Assembly (NCBI GenBank): GCA_018335875.1
Contig: JAGXRN010000018.1
Span: forward strand, 1-64,000
DNA from: Dethiobacter sp.
Lineage (GTDB): Bacteria > Bacillota > Dethiobacteria > Dethiobacterales > Dethiobacteraceae
Length of the DNA: 64,000 bases
Direction of reading: 5' to 3'
The notes beneath the pieces are model-generated. The model did not search any database, was not told where the DNA came from, and saw only the letters and a program-made list of their open reading frames with translations. The translations under genes and the position numbers were made by a program. Below are positions 7,805-16,669 of this stretch, piece by piece. How positions within the stretch are numbered: the first letter of the stretch is position 1; the number at the start of each line of letters is the position of its first letter.

Positions 7805-9907
7805 GTGACTGTAAGAAGTGCCCTGATGGACACCACCGTAAGAGATGTAATGAGTGAAAACCCGGTTACTCTTTCACCAAACAGCACGATAAGGGATGCA
7901 GGGGAAATTTTCCGCAGGTTTTCCATCGACGGCATCCCGGTAGTCGATACCGAACACCTTGTAATGGGCATGTATACCAAGTCGCACATGATCAACTCGC
8001 TGATGGAAGGCAAAAATTGTGAATCACCCATTGGAGAGTACATGGCCCGTGATGTGTTGTGCATAAAGCCGGAGCGTTCGGTCTACGATATCTGTCTGCT
8101 TCCTGTAAAGAGACTGCCTGTGGTGGACGGGGACGGCAAACTGGTGGGCATCATCACCAAGACCGATTTGATAAAAGTCTTTTCCGCCGACGTCAGGTTT
8201 ATCAAGGAGCGTCTGGCGACAATTATCGAATCTACCCACAATGGAATAGTTGCCATTGACGCCAACGGCAGTGTCTTCACTTTTAACTCGGCTGCTGAAA
8301 AAATACTGGAAATTCCGGCTAAAGAGGTCATCGGCCGCTTCATCAATGATCTTCCTGCCGACATCGGCCTCTTCAGTGTCCTCACCAGCGCCAGGCCGGA
8401 AGCAGGAGAACAGGTCACCGTGGGTAAAAAAACACTTTTGATCAACAGGACACCCATACTTAAAGACAGTGAAGTTATCGGCGCTGTCGGCGTTTTTCAG
8501 GACATATCGGAAGTCGATAAAATCTCCAGGCAGATGGATTCGTTTAAACGACTGAGCTGCGAACTCCAGGCCATAATCGAATCATCTTATGACGGTATCT
8601 GCGTAACCGAGGCAGACGGTAAAATTGAGCATCTTAATTCAGCTTATGAGCGGCTGATAGGTATCTGCAGGGAAGAACTTATCGGGAAGCCTTTCGGTGA
8701 AGACCTTACTGACATGGTTAAGCAACAGAAAAAAGCTGTGACACTGGTGCAAAAGACTGCCACAGGCAAGCAGGTCCTCATTACAGGCAACCCTCTTCTC
8801 GATGGGGACAGCCGGCGCTTGCTCAAGATTGTGACCAACGTGAGAGACATCACCGAATTAAGCCGCCTCAAGCAGGAACTCGACAACTCCAGGGAACTGC
8901 AGGAAAGATACAGCAGCGAGCTGGACTATCTCCGTGGCGAACACACCCGGCATGACAATATTGTAGCCAAACACCCCCGGATGAAAAATGTGATTGAGCA
9001 GGCCATGCGCGCTGCCGCTTTTGACTCCACTGTACTGCTGCTCGGTGAAACAGGTGTGGGTAAAGAGCTGTTTTCCAAGCTCATTCACGGTAATTCAGAG
9101 CGTCGGGACGGTCCTTTTATTAAAGTAAACTGTTCAGCAATCCCGGAGCAGTTGATAGAATCTGAACTGTTCGGCTATGCGCCCGGCGCCTTTACCGGGG
9201 CAAACAAAAACGGTAAACCGGGTATGTTCGAGCTGGCGTACAAAGGCACAATTTTCCTTGATGAAATCGCTGAACTGCCGCTGTCCCTCCAGGCCAAGCT
9301 GCTGCGCGTCCTGCAAGAACGTGAAATCTTAAAGGTGGGCGGGGTAAACCCGCAGAAAGTTGATGTCCGTATTATCGCCGCTACCAACAAGGACCTGGAA
9401 ATAATGGTGGAAGGCGGAAAATTCCGCAATGACCTTTTTTATCGGCTGAATGTAATCCCGCTGACTATTCCTCCCCTGCGTGAGCATAAGGAGGATATAC
9501 CTCTTTTAATCTACACTTTTATGAAAAAGTTCAACAGCCAGTGGGGAATCGATAAAAAGCTGACACAGGCTGTTGTCGATTCCCTCATGGACTATGACTG
9601 GCCCGGCAATATCCGTGAACTGGAACACATACTGGAGAGAATACTGGTAATGTCAAAAGATGAAACAATCAGGGTTGAAGACCTTCCTAAATCTTTACGG
9701 GGAAACGGAGTTTTTAGCAGCGCGCAGGAATTTGCGGAAAAAAACATTAAAATTCTGCCCCTCAGGGAAGCCGTGGATGTACTGGAAAGAAACCTGATCG
9801 AACGCGCCATCGAGCAGTGTGGCAGTATCCGCAAAGCTGCAAAAGTGCTGGAGGTTGACCCATCAACAGTGGTGCGAAAAATCGAACGCCTCAACGCCAG
9901 GTACTAG
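7805..9907 (+). CDS. Sigma-54 enhancer-binding activator with CBS pair and two PAS domains
   Basis: A 700-residue NtrC-type activator. Residues 8-125 form a CBS pair (DVMSENPVTLSPN; IGEYMARDVLCIKPE), expected to bind an adenylate. Two PAS domains follow at about 135-245 and 255-365, then a short coiled linker. The AAA+ core has Walker A GETGVGKE, the sigma-54 contact loop GAFTGA near residue 460, Walker B GTIFLDEI and an arginine-finger region. A Fis-type HTH with SIRKAAKVLEVDPSTVVRKI closes the protein. There is no response-regulator receiver domain, so it senses ligands directly. AAAGGAGCG precedes the GTG. It sits inside the cluster it should control; two sigma-54 promoters with shared palindromes lie upstream. 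Signals could be the acyl-CoA, adenylates or a PAS ligand. Confidence 0.92.
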   Translation: MTVRSALMDTTVRDVMSENPVTLSPNSTIRDAGEIFRRFSIDGIPVVDTEHLVMGMYTKSHMINSLMEGKNCESPIGEYMARDVLCIKPERSVYDICLLPVKRLPVVDGDGKLVGIITKTDLIKVFSADVRFIKERLATIIESTHNGIVAIDANGSVFTFNSAAEKILEIPAKEVIGRFINDLPADIGLFSVLTSARPEAGEQVTVGKKTLLINRTPILKDSEVIGAVGVFQDISEVDKISRQMDSFKRLSCELQAIIESSYDGICVTEADGKIEHLNSAYERLIGICREELIGKPFGEDLTDMVKQQKKAVTLVQKTATGKQVLITGNPLLDGDSRRLLKIVTNVRDITELSRLKQELDNSRELQERYSSELDYLRGEHTRHDNIVAKHPRMKNVIEQAMRAAAFDSTVLLLGETGVGKELFSKLIHGNSERRDGPFIKVNCSAIPEQLIESELFGYAPGAFTGANKNGKPGMFELAYKGTIFLDEIAELPLSLQAKLLRVLQEREILKVGGVNPQKVDVRIIAATNKDLEIMVEGGKFRNDLFYRLNVIPLTIPPLREHKEDIPLLIYTFMKKFNSQWGIDKKLTQAVVDSLMDYDWPGNIRELEHILERILVMSKDETIRVEDLPKSLRGNGVFSSAQEFAEKNIKILPLREAVDVLERNLIERAIEQCGSIRKAAKVLEVDPSTVVRKIERLNARY

Positions 9908-9924
9908 GAGGTGCTGTTTAACAA

Positions 9925-10095
9925 ATGGAGAGATATTTTTATATTGCCCTTATCTTTATTGGATTTCCGCTGATCGCCGCTTTCCTGTCTCAGCGGCTGG
10001 CACGCCTTGGCGTCAACAAAGGCGTCAGCAAATTTATTGTATCCACTCTCGGAGTGATTGCTTTTTCGTTTTTCTGGCTGGTTTTCCGCCGGTAG
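9925..10095 (+). CDS. Small two-helix membrane protein (56 aa)
   Basis: Too short for the ORF track. The 56 residues hold two hydrophobic segments (YIALIFIGFPLIAAFL and FIVSTLGVIAFSFFWLVF) joined by a basic loop with RLARLGVNKG, and end in RR. AGGAGGTG at 9907-9914 lies 10 bases before the ATG. The gene fits exactly between the activator and the flavoprotein, leaving 17 and 44 base gaps. I recognise no family. It may be a partner of the permease or of a membrane electron acceptor, but that is only position-based. Confidence 0.65.
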   Translation: MERYFYIALIFIGFPLIAAFLSQRLARLGVNKGVSKFIVSTLGVIAFSFFWLVFRR

Positions 10096-10139
10096 CATGC
10101 AGCGAATATGCCGCAATAAATGGGAGGAGGAGTTTTACA

Positions 10140-11591
10140 ATGCCCGTTAAATCAAGAGAGCAGTACCTGGAATCTTTACGGCAGATGAGGCCTAATATTT
10201 ACAAGTTCGGGGAGCTAATCGGGGACGTTGTCTCTCACCCTGCAACCCGGCTCGTGGTTGAAAGTCACGCCCGCGCCTTTGACGCTGCACACACCCCTGA
10301 AAAAGAGGCCGTGTTTACCACAACATCCTCTTTTACAGGGGATAGGATTATGCGTTTCAACAGCCTGATGCAAAACCGCGATGATGTCATCGCCAATGCG
10401 GTGATGAAACGCCAGTGCTACAGGCAGACCGGCACCTGTGCCGGGGCACTCTGTGTGGGCTGGAACGCCATGAACGTGATGTGGGCGGTAACATATGAAA
10501 TGGACAGGGACCTTGGCACAAACTACAGAGAACGACTGGAAAAATGGATACTTCGAGCAGAGGCTAACAGCCTGGCGGTGGCCGGCGCCCTCACCGATGC
10601 CAAGGGCGACCGCAGTAAGACGCCTTCACAGCAGGCCAACCGCGACAGTAATGTCCATATAACGGAGCGCCGCAAGGACGGCATTGTGGTGAGGGGAGCC
10701 AAGGCGATGATTGCCGGCGCTGCTGCCGCCAACGAAATCTTTGTCCTCCCCGGCAGCGGCTACCGTGAACCGGACAGTGATTCTTCCGTAGCCTTTACGG
10801 TACCCCGGGACACGCCGGGATTGACACTGGTTGAGTGCCGGCGCCCCAGCGACTGCCGCGAACTGGAAGACGGTTTCGACAGCCCGGTTGAAACTGGCAC
10901 TACACAGGCCTATCTTCTTTTTGACGATGTTTTCGTCCCCAATGAACGTGTGTTCATGGCGGGCGAGTACAGATATTCAGGCAATATCATCAGGTATTTC
11001 ACTGCCAACTACCGTGCCTGTATCGGTGGTTGCGTCACCGGCCAGGGCGACGTGATGGTGGGCGCAGGAGTGCTGATGGCTCGCGCCAACGGCTTGCCGG
11101 CCAAGACATTCAGGGACAAGTTCGTCCAGATGTCAGTCAACAACGAGACCACATTCGGCATGGGCATCGGCGCCATCGCCATGGGTTACGCCCATCCTTC
11201 AGGCGTCTGGTTCGCCAATGACCTGATGTCCCATGTAAACAAAATCCACGTGGCCACGCTGCCATATGAAGTGAAAAGGCTGCTGCAGGAAATATGCGGC
11301 GGACTGGTGGAAACCGGCTGCTTCCCTTCAGCAAAGGACTTCAACCACGAAGAGTACGGCGCCTTTATCCAATCCTGCCTTAAAGCAGGCAATGTGTCCG
11401 CGGAAACACGGGCCAGGGCCGCCCGCCTGGCAGAATGGCTCACCATCGGCGCCGGCGTACCCGGCTGCATGCACGGCGGCGGGTCTCCCGACGGCGCCAG
11501 ACTGGTAGTCAGGGCCAACACTCCCCTCGATGACTATGCGGCACTGGCACGTGCACTGGCTGGAATTGACGAGGAAGTCTCCGAACCATAA
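10140..11591 (+). CDS. 4-hydroxybutyryl-CoA dehydratase / 4-hydroxyphenylacetate 3-hydroxylase-family flavoprotein
   Basis: A 483-residue member of the HpaB/AbfD superfamily, which has an acyl-CoA dehydrogenase fold. Seen: CVGWNAMNVMW near residue 105, LTDAKGDRS near 151, and GGCVTGQGDVMVGA near 296. AbfD of Clostridium binds [4Fe-4S] with Cys99, Cys103, His292 and Cys299. Here Cys100, Cys105 and Cys298 lie close by, but the cysteine pair is spaced by four residues and the His position appears to be Tyr291. Cys294 is an extra candidate. It may hold an altered cluster, none, or act on a different CoA ester. The ORF track starts at 9819; GGGAGGAGGAG and the ATG at 10140 give the real start. In an anaerobe an O2-dependent hydroxylase is less likely than a dehydratase/isomerase. 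Confidence 0.75.
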   Translation: MPVKSREQYLESLRQMRPNIYKFGELIGDVVSHPATRLVVESHARAFDAAHTPEKEAVFTTTSSFTGDRIMRFNSLMQNRDDVIANAVMKRQCYRQTGTCAGALCVGWNAMNVMWAVTYEMDRDLGTNYRERLEKWILRAEANSLAVAGALTDAKGDRSKTPSQQANRDSNVHITERRKDGIVVRGAKAMIAGAAAANEIFVLPGSGYREPDSDSSVAFTVPRDTPGLTLVECRRPSDCRELEDGFDSPVETGTTQAYLLFDDVFVPNERVFMAGEYRYSGNIIRYFTANYRACIGGCVTGQGDVMVGAGVLMARANGLPAKTFRDKFVQMSVNNETTFGMGIGAIAMGYAHPSGVWFANDLMSHVNKIHVATLPYEVKRLLQEICGGLVETGCFPSAKDFNHEEYGAFIQSCLKAGNVSAETRARAARLAEWLTIGAGVPGCMHGGGSPDGARLVVRANTPLDDYAALARALAGIDEEVSEP

Positions 11592-11601
11592 AGATAACAA
11601 T

Positions 11602-11645
11602 AAAAAGAGGACAGTCTTCAAAAATTTGAAGCTGTCCTCTTTTTA
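11602..11645 (+). terminator. Terminator at the end of the catabolic cluster
   Basis: AAAAAGAGGACAG and CTGTCCTCTTTTT pair outside an inner CTTCAAA/TTTGAAG stem, a very stable hairpin ending in T5. It begins 10 bases after the flavoprotein stop. Confidence 0.9.
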
Positions 11646-11650
11646 TTGTA

Positions 11651-11812
11651 AGAGACTCTTTGACTATTCCGGGTAAATTTAACACATATGAAGAGCTGGA
11701 AGCAGCAGTTATAGAGTACATAGAATATTACAATAACCATCGATACCAGAAGCAGTTGAACTGTATGACACCTTTGGAGTACAGGCAATACCTTCTCAGT
11801 TCAGCAGCATAA
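11651..11812 (+). mobile_element. IS3-family transposase remnant (OrfB C-terminal end)
   Basis: 53 codons ending in TAA encode YEELEAAVIEYIEYYNNHR and MTPLEYRQYLL, the standard C-terminal end of IS3-family OrfB integrases. The DDE core and the rest of the element are absent; the frame begins at the cluster terminator. It is a decayed remnant abutting the right edge of the island. Confidence 0.75.
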
Positions 11813-11876
11813 AAAATAACACCAGCCATAATTAAATGATTGGTACCAGAGGTTTTTACTTTTTCCACTGAACGGC

Positions 11877-13049
11877 TCAGAATAAATTGTAATTTAGCTT
11901 AAGCCTTATAATTCTTTCCACACTCTCGTCGATTCTTTGTTCGCTCAAATCTCCTGCTTCAACCGCCTCATGAAGGGCGTCCAGAGCATCCTGCTGCAGC
12001 TTGTAAGTATGAGAAATCAGCAAAATGTCCGCTCCTGCTTTAACCGCCTCCAGGGCGGCTTCTTTTATGTCGTAATGTCTTGTGATGGCTCCCATTTCCA
12101 GGTCGTCAGTGATGATTACACCGTTAAATCCCAGTTCCTCGCGTAAAAGTCCTGTCAGTATAGCAGGCGCCAGCGTAGCCGGCCTGCCGCTTTCATCTAT
12201 CTTAGAATACCTGATATGGGCTGTCATTACAGCGTCTGCCCCGGCTTTTATTGCCTCTCTAAACGGTATCAGCTCAAAGCTGTCGAGACGCTCCCTGTCA
12301 TGATTCAGAACAGGCAGCACGTAATGTGAATCTGTGCTTGTGTCGCCGTGGCCGGGAAAATGCTTGATGACAGAAATTATGCCTTTATTTTGCAGGCCTG
12401 CCATCACCGCAACACCAAGCCGGGCTACAAGGCCGGGGTCTGCGCCAAAAGACCTGCTGCCAATGACAGTGTTTTGTGGATTGCTGTGAATGTCGAGCAC
12501 GGGCGCAAAATTCATATTGAAATCAAAAGAGGCAAGTTTTGACCCAATGGCTTGTCCGTTGGCAAAAGACAGCTCTGAGTCATTTTTTTTACCCAGTTCC
12601 CTGCTGGAAGGAAAGCGTGTATTTTCAGTGGGCAGCCTGGTAACAGTGCCGCCTTCTTCATCTACTGCTATAAAAAGAGGGAGCCTGTTCATACTGTTCA
12701 GCTCTTTGATAGATTTGGTCAAAGCTTCCAGTTGTGCACTGTCTTTAATATTTCTGCCAAAAAAGATTATTCCCCCGACATGGTTTTCAGTCACAAGTTT
12801 CTCTAAGGAGGCATCTATGAACGTATCATTAAACCCGATAATCACCATTTGGCCTATTTTTTCAGCCAGTGTCAGCTCAGAGAGCAATTCTTTAACCGGG
12901 TCTCTTCTTACAAATTCATCATTCTCTTCCCATATTTCCTCAAGCGGCAGCTTCTCTTTTTTATCCCCCGGGCCGGCGGCAGGAATTGTTTTACACCCGG
13001 CCACGGCTGCCGTTATTATTACCAGTATTAAAATCAGCAGCTTTCTCAT
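11877..13049 (-). CDS. nagZ: Beta-N-acetylhexosaminidase, GH3, lipoprotein (NagZ-type)
   Basis: A 390-residue GH3 enzyme that cleaves N-acetylglucosamine from muropeptides during cell-wall recycling. The N-terminus is a lipoprotein signal peptide with lipobox AVAGC, so it is anchored outside the membrane. The GH3 N-acetylhexosaminidase signature KHFPGHGDTSTDSH carries the Asp/His catalytic dyad, and the nucleophile is in ITDDLEMGAI. Length and order are complete for the single-domain NagZ form. A sigma-A promoter lies upstream at 13082-13110. Its last third (11909-12267) is duplicated at 846-1204, so the island between may have entered here by recombination. Confidence 0.92.
   Translation of the reverse strand: MRKLLILILVIITAAVAGCKTIPAAGPGDKKEKLPLEEIWEENDEFVRRDPVKELLSELTLAEKIGQMVIIGFNDTFIDASLEKLVTENHVGGIIFFGRNIKDSAQLEALTKSIKELNSMNRLPLFIAVDEEGGTVTRLPTENTRFPSSRELGKKNDSELSFANGQAIGSKLASFDFNMNFAPVLDIHSNPQNTVIGSRSFGADPGLVARLGVAVMAGLQNKGIISVIKHFPGHGDTSTDSHYVLPVLNHDRERLDSFELIPFREAIKAGADAVMTAHIRYSKIDESGRPATLAPAILTGLLREELGFNGVIITDDLEMGAITRHYDIKEAALEAVKAGADILLISHTYKLQQDALDALHEAVEAGDLSEQRIDESVERIIRLKLNYNLF
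11909..12267. repeat. Direct repeat, right copy (inside intact nagZ)
   Basis: Partner of 846-1204 in the same orientation. The two copies are about 11.06 kb apart, start to start. This copy lies within the intact gene. Confidence 0.85.
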
Positions 13050-13081
13050 ATCCAGTCCCGCTTTCTGCCATCTTTACTGAA

Positions 13082-13110
13082 ATTATATGGCTCTGTGCAA
13101 AGTTTTACAA
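13082..13110 (-). promoter_or_regulatory. Sigma-A promoter of nagZ
   Basis: On the minus strand TTGTAA (13110-13105), 17 bases, then TATAAT (13087-13082), 32 bases before the nagZ ATG. Confidence 0.65.
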
Positions 13111-13325
13111 GGGACAAAAAAATACCGGTAATCCAGAATGTTACATATGCCGGTCTTTAAAAAGCAGTATGAAAGGATATTTAATCATGAGGGTCGAAAT
13201 GTCTATCTGTGTCATATCTTTAGAAAATTTAACACGGCAGGCTGCTTTGTTAAATAAATGTTTTACCCGCAAGCCGCTTTTCATGATACATTATGGATAG
13301 ATAATAGTTAGCGGAGGTTGTACAT

Positions 13326-14330
13326 ATGCAAAGAAAGATTCTTCTCTCAGTTGTACTGATTATAGTTCTTATGTTTACTGCCGCATGTACACCCGGTCTG
13401 TGGAACAATAACAGTCCGCCGTCGGGGGGTAAGGGGAATAATGATGTCCCTCCTGCCGGAGAGGAACCGGACACAGGCAGCGAGCCCCCCGTCGAAGAAC
13501 CGGACGGGTATTTAGGCATTGAATTCACATTTTCGCCTGGGCTCAACTACAGTGTTCTGCTTGAAGAAAGATATGACAGTGATGAAGATCTTTTCGTTCG
13601 GCATTTTCTTCGTTTTGACGGGTTCTTGCATACTGAGACAGAAGAGACATTGACGGTTGCACTGCCTGAGAAATTTGCCGGCAGGCGCGAAGCCAGGGCA
13701 TGGGTGTTGGAGCAGCGTCCTGACAAACTTGAGTTGGTACCCCGGACTTTTGTGGTTGACCGGGTATTGGCGAGATGGCGGGACGAAGGATATGACTTTG
13801 AACATGAAAGCAAAAATATGATCTCGCTGGATTATCTTAAGTTTATTGGTGCGCTGACAAAAACAAACGAGCACTTTATCATCTACCATGAACCTGAAAC
13901 GCTGGAGAGCTTAATTAAGTGGGTGGCAGATGAATTTCTGCCTGCCGACCCCAACCTTCATATATCCGGGAATGTGGAGATAGAGGAACAGAGCTTTATG
14001 TACCATATCAGCCTCTTACTGCTTGAAGATGACAGCGCTGATGTGCTGGTCGGCGCCGATGTTGAGCTGTATTATCTGTTAACCTCTACAGGTGAACCGG
14101 AAGAATTTTCACTTAAAGCCAGTTTCCATGATATCAATTACCTTGAGCGTGTGGACCATGATGAACTGATAAGTGAGATCGCTTTCTTTGTCCTTGCTTT
14201 AAAAGAAGAGCTGACAGCCTACTTTGGCATATCAGGTGTCAGGAAGCTGGAGTACCAAAATATCACAATGATGTATGATATAGCAGAGGGTGGCGGCGGT
14301 TACGCTGAAGTCTACCAATTAGACCATTGA
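13326..14330 (+). CDS. Hypothetical lipoprotein
   Basis: A 334-residue protein with a lipoprotein signal peptide (lipobox TAAC, cleavage before Cys21). A low-complexity Gly/Pro/Glu linker (residues 30-60) follows, then a soluble domain of about 270 residues rich in acidic and aromatic residues. I recognise no family. It looks like a surface-exposed domain on a flexible stalk. GCGGAGG lies 9 bases before the ATG. It is divergent from nagZ, and no operon partner is obvious. Confidence 0.75.
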   Translation: MQRKILLSVVLIIVLMFTAACTPGLWNNNSPPSGGKGNNDVPPAGEEPDTGSEPPVEEPDGYLGIEFTFSPGLNYSVLLEERYDSDEDLFVRHFLRFDGFLHTETEETLTVALPEKFAGRREARAWVLEQRPDKLELVPRTFVVDRVLARWRDEGYDFEHESKNMISLDYLKFIGALTKTNEHFIIYHEPETLESLIKWVADEFLPADPNLHISGNVEIEEQSFMYHISLLLLEDDSADVLVGADVELYYLLTSTGEPEEFSLKASFHDINYLERVDHDELISEIAFFVLALKEELTAYFGISGVRKLEYQNITMMYDIAEGGGGYAEVYQLDH

Positions 14331-14357
14331 CTGCTGCCTTATATTGGCATATTATAG

Positions 14358-14367
14358 TTGTATACAA
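14358..14367. promoter_or_regulatory. Palindrome TTGTATACAA upstream of the QueG-like gene
   Basis: A perfect 10-bp palindrome, followed 10 bases later by TATACAA, about 95 bases before the next gene. The sequence resembles operators of GntR-family repressors. No GntR gene is in the window. Confidence 0.3.
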
Positions 14368-14463
14368 ACTATTATTATACAAATGATGTAAATCCTTTGG
14401 TTGCTCTCATGTCAGAAAAAAAATAACGGAAAATTCAGATTATAAGAAACGAGGATGAGAAGC

Positions 14464-15225
14464 ATGAAAGAAAAAATCAGGTCTTTTGTGTCTGCCATGG
14501 GTGTAGACGACGTTGGTTTTGCCGCTGTAAAAGACTATAACAGCCCAAAGTCACCAGAGCTTGAGAGTATTTTCCCGGGCGCAAGATCATTGGTGGTGAT
14601 GGCATTTGCAGAGCTTGATAATTGCGAGAGTGAGAATATGCAGATCGCCTTTAACGGCCGCATGGAAACCATGGAGTTTATGCGTTCCTGCAACTACAAG
14701 CTGACTCGTTTTCTTAACAGGGAGTTTAAAGCCAAAGCCATGAGTGTGCCCCCTTCTTATCCTCTGGAGATGAGCTACCAGACAAAGGGGTCTGTTGGTG
14801 ACGTTTCACTGCGCCATGCTGCAGTAGCAGCAGGCCTTGGCAGCTTTGGCCGGCATAACCTTGTCATTCATCCGGAATTGGGCAGCAGGGTCTTGTTTAC
14901 TGCTGTCATTACAGACATGGAACTTTCATCGGGTAATCCCGTGGAAAAGCTCTGCACCGACTGCAACGCCTGTATTGAGGAATGCCCGTCCAATGCACTG
15001 GCCGCAGAAGGGAAAACCCATGTGGGAAGATGCCTTAAAACCAGCCAGCCCTATGGCATTGGCGCCAACATTGAATTTTGGACAAAGTTTGCCGACAGTC
15101 ATCCGGAGAAACAAAAAGAAATGGTCAGTGACGTTCATTTCTGGCGGTTATATCAAGCCGGCTTCGTTGGTTTTCAGTATTTTTGTTTTAATTGCATTAA
15201 AACATGTCCGATTGGGCGGGAGTAG
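14464..15225 (+). CDS. 4Fe-4S double-cluster protein, epoxyqueuosine reductase (QueG)-like
   Basis: A 253-residue protein of the QueG-like group. The N-terminal two thirds resemble the cobalamin-binding part, with AVAAGLGSFGRHNLVIHPELGSR and VLFTAVITDMEL. The ferredoxin part has CTDCNACIEECPSNAL near residue 165 and a second set, CFNCIKTCPIG, at the very end. It is shorter than true QueG (about 370), lacking the HEAT-repeat tail, so it is better called a QueG-like reductase of unknown substrate, as is common in clostridia. The ORF track begins at 14455; ACGAGG then 8 bases fits the ATG at 14464. An amidase gene follows 30 bases later. Confidence 0.75.
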   Translation: MKEKIRSFVSAMGVDDVGFAAVKDYNSPKSPELESIFPGARSLVVMAFAELDNCESENMQIAFNGRMETMEFMRSCNYKLTRFLNREFKAKAMSVPPSYPLEMSYQTKGSVGDVSLRHAAVAAGLGSFGRHNLVIHPELGSRVLFTAVITDMELSSGNPVEKLCTDCNACIEECPSNALAAEGKTHVGRCLKTSQPYGIGANIEFWTKFADSHPEKQKEMVSDVHFWRLYQAGFVGFQYFCFNCIKTCPIGRE

Positions 15226-15255
15226 TAAGAGCGACTGATAAGGGAGTGAGCCGAT

Positions 15256-16668
15256 ATGGAGACAATTTGCTGGTCAACGGCGGCTGAACTTGCTGCTGCC
15301 ATTGCGGCACGGGATGTTTCTGTGCCGGAGGTCGTAGATGCCTATTTACAGAGGATAGAAAGTGTAAATCCCAAGCTTAATGCCATTGTAACACTTGTGG
15401 CTGAACGGGCTGTGGCTGATGCCAAAGAAGCACAGACTAAAATACAAAAGAGCCACAGGCTCGGTGCGCTGCACGGGGTCCCTGTGCTGATAAAAGACAA
15501 TGTATACACAGAAGGAATCAGGACAACTTACGGTTCGCTCCTCTACGAGAATTTTGTGCCTGATACAGATGCTATTCTGGTTGCACGATTAAAAGCGGCC
15601 GGCGCCATTGTCCTTGGCAAAACCAACCTTTCAGAGTTTGGCTTGGTGGCAATTACCGATAATGTCATTTTTGGACCGACAAAAAATCCATGGGACCTGG
15701 CAAAGACGCCGGGAGGCTCAAGCGGCGGTTCCGCAGCAGCGGTTGCAGCAGGATTGAGCCCGCTCGCCACCGGCAATGACGCCGGCGGATCCATTCGTCT
15801 GCCTGCCGGTTTTTGTGGGATTTACGGACTAAAACCTTCATTTGGACGTATTCCGTCCTATCCACGCCTGCCGGTATGCGAAGCTGTCAGCCACGAGGGC
15901 CCGCTTACGCGAAGCGTGGCAGATGCAGCTTTAATGCTGGAGGCAATGGCGGGACCTGATGACCGTGACAGGCTTAGCCTGCCGTCTGCGCCCGGGGATT
16001 ACCAGTCTTGCCTGAAAGAGGGCGTAGCCGGACTTAAAGTTGCCTACAGCCCTGACTTGGGTTATGCAACGGTGGATAGTGAAGTCAGAAAGATTATAAA
16101 CAAAGCTGCCCTGGTATTTGAGGAACTGGGCTGCCAGGTAGATGAAATTACTTTGGAACTGCCCGATATGGTAAAGTCCCTGCAGATAATGGTGCTTACT
16201 GAAATTATGGTGGCTAATGAAGACAGGCTTGAAGAATGGAGAGAAAAAATCTACCCCCTTTATAGCTCATTTTTCAGCAGGGTAGACAAATTTACAAATA
16301 AAGATATGGCCAGAATCCAGTTCCAGCGGTCGGAACTTTGGCACAAAATCAGGCGGGTTTTTGAGGATTACGACCTTCTCCTCACGCCAACATCTGCGGT
16401 AGCCGCTTTTGATTCAGGGGCGGGAGGGCCTGTGGGCCCCCCTGTAATAAACGGAGAAAAGGTACGGGGCATGACGTGGATGGCATTTGCTTACCCCTTT
16501 AATTTTACAGGTCAGCCGGCAGCTTCTGTTCCCTGCGGATTTACAGCCGCAGGCCTCCCGGTAGGGCTGCAAATTGTGGGCAGGCGCTTTGACGAAAAAA
16601 CAGTGCTGATGGCATCTGCTGCCTTTGAGGATGCCCGTCCCTGGAGAGAGCACCATCCTCCTGTGTAA
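15256..16668 (+). CDS. Amidase signature enzyme (GatA-like)
   Basis: A 470-residue amidase-signature hydrolase. The Ser-cisSer-Lys triad is visible: Lys in VLIKDN (near 79), the cis-Ser in TPGGSSGGSAAA (near 155) and the nucleophile in GNDAGGSIRLPA (near 178). It is close in length to GatA, but no gatC or gatB is adjacent, so a free-standing amidase is more likely than the tRNA amidotransferase subunit. The C-terminal NFTGQPAASVPCG is also typical of the family. GGGAGTG precedes the ATG. A palindromic repeat element begins right after the stop. Confidence 0.88.
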   Translation: METICWSTAAELAAAIAARDVSVPEVVDAYLQRIESVNPKLNAIVTLVAERAVADAKEAQTKIQKSHRLGALHGVPVLIKDNVYTEGIRTTYGSLLYENFVPDTDAILVARLKAAGAIVLGKTNLSEFGLVAITDNVIFGPTKNPWDLAKTPGGSSGGSAAAVAAGLSPLATGNDAGGSIRLPAGFCGIYGLKPSFGRIPSYPRLPVCEAVSHEGPLTRSVADAALMLEAMAGPDDRDRLSLPSAPGDYQSCLKEGVAGLKVAYSPDLGYATVDSEVRKIINKAALVFEELGCQVDEITLELPDMVKSLQIMVLTEIMVANEDRLEEWREKIYPLYSSFFSRVDKFTNKDMARIQFQRSELWHKIRRVFEDYDLLLTPTSAVAAFDSGAGGPVGPPVINGEKVRGMTWMAFAYPFNFTGQPAASVPCGFTAAGLPVGLQIVGRRFDEKTVLMASAAFEDARPWREHHPPV

Positions 16669-16669
16669 A

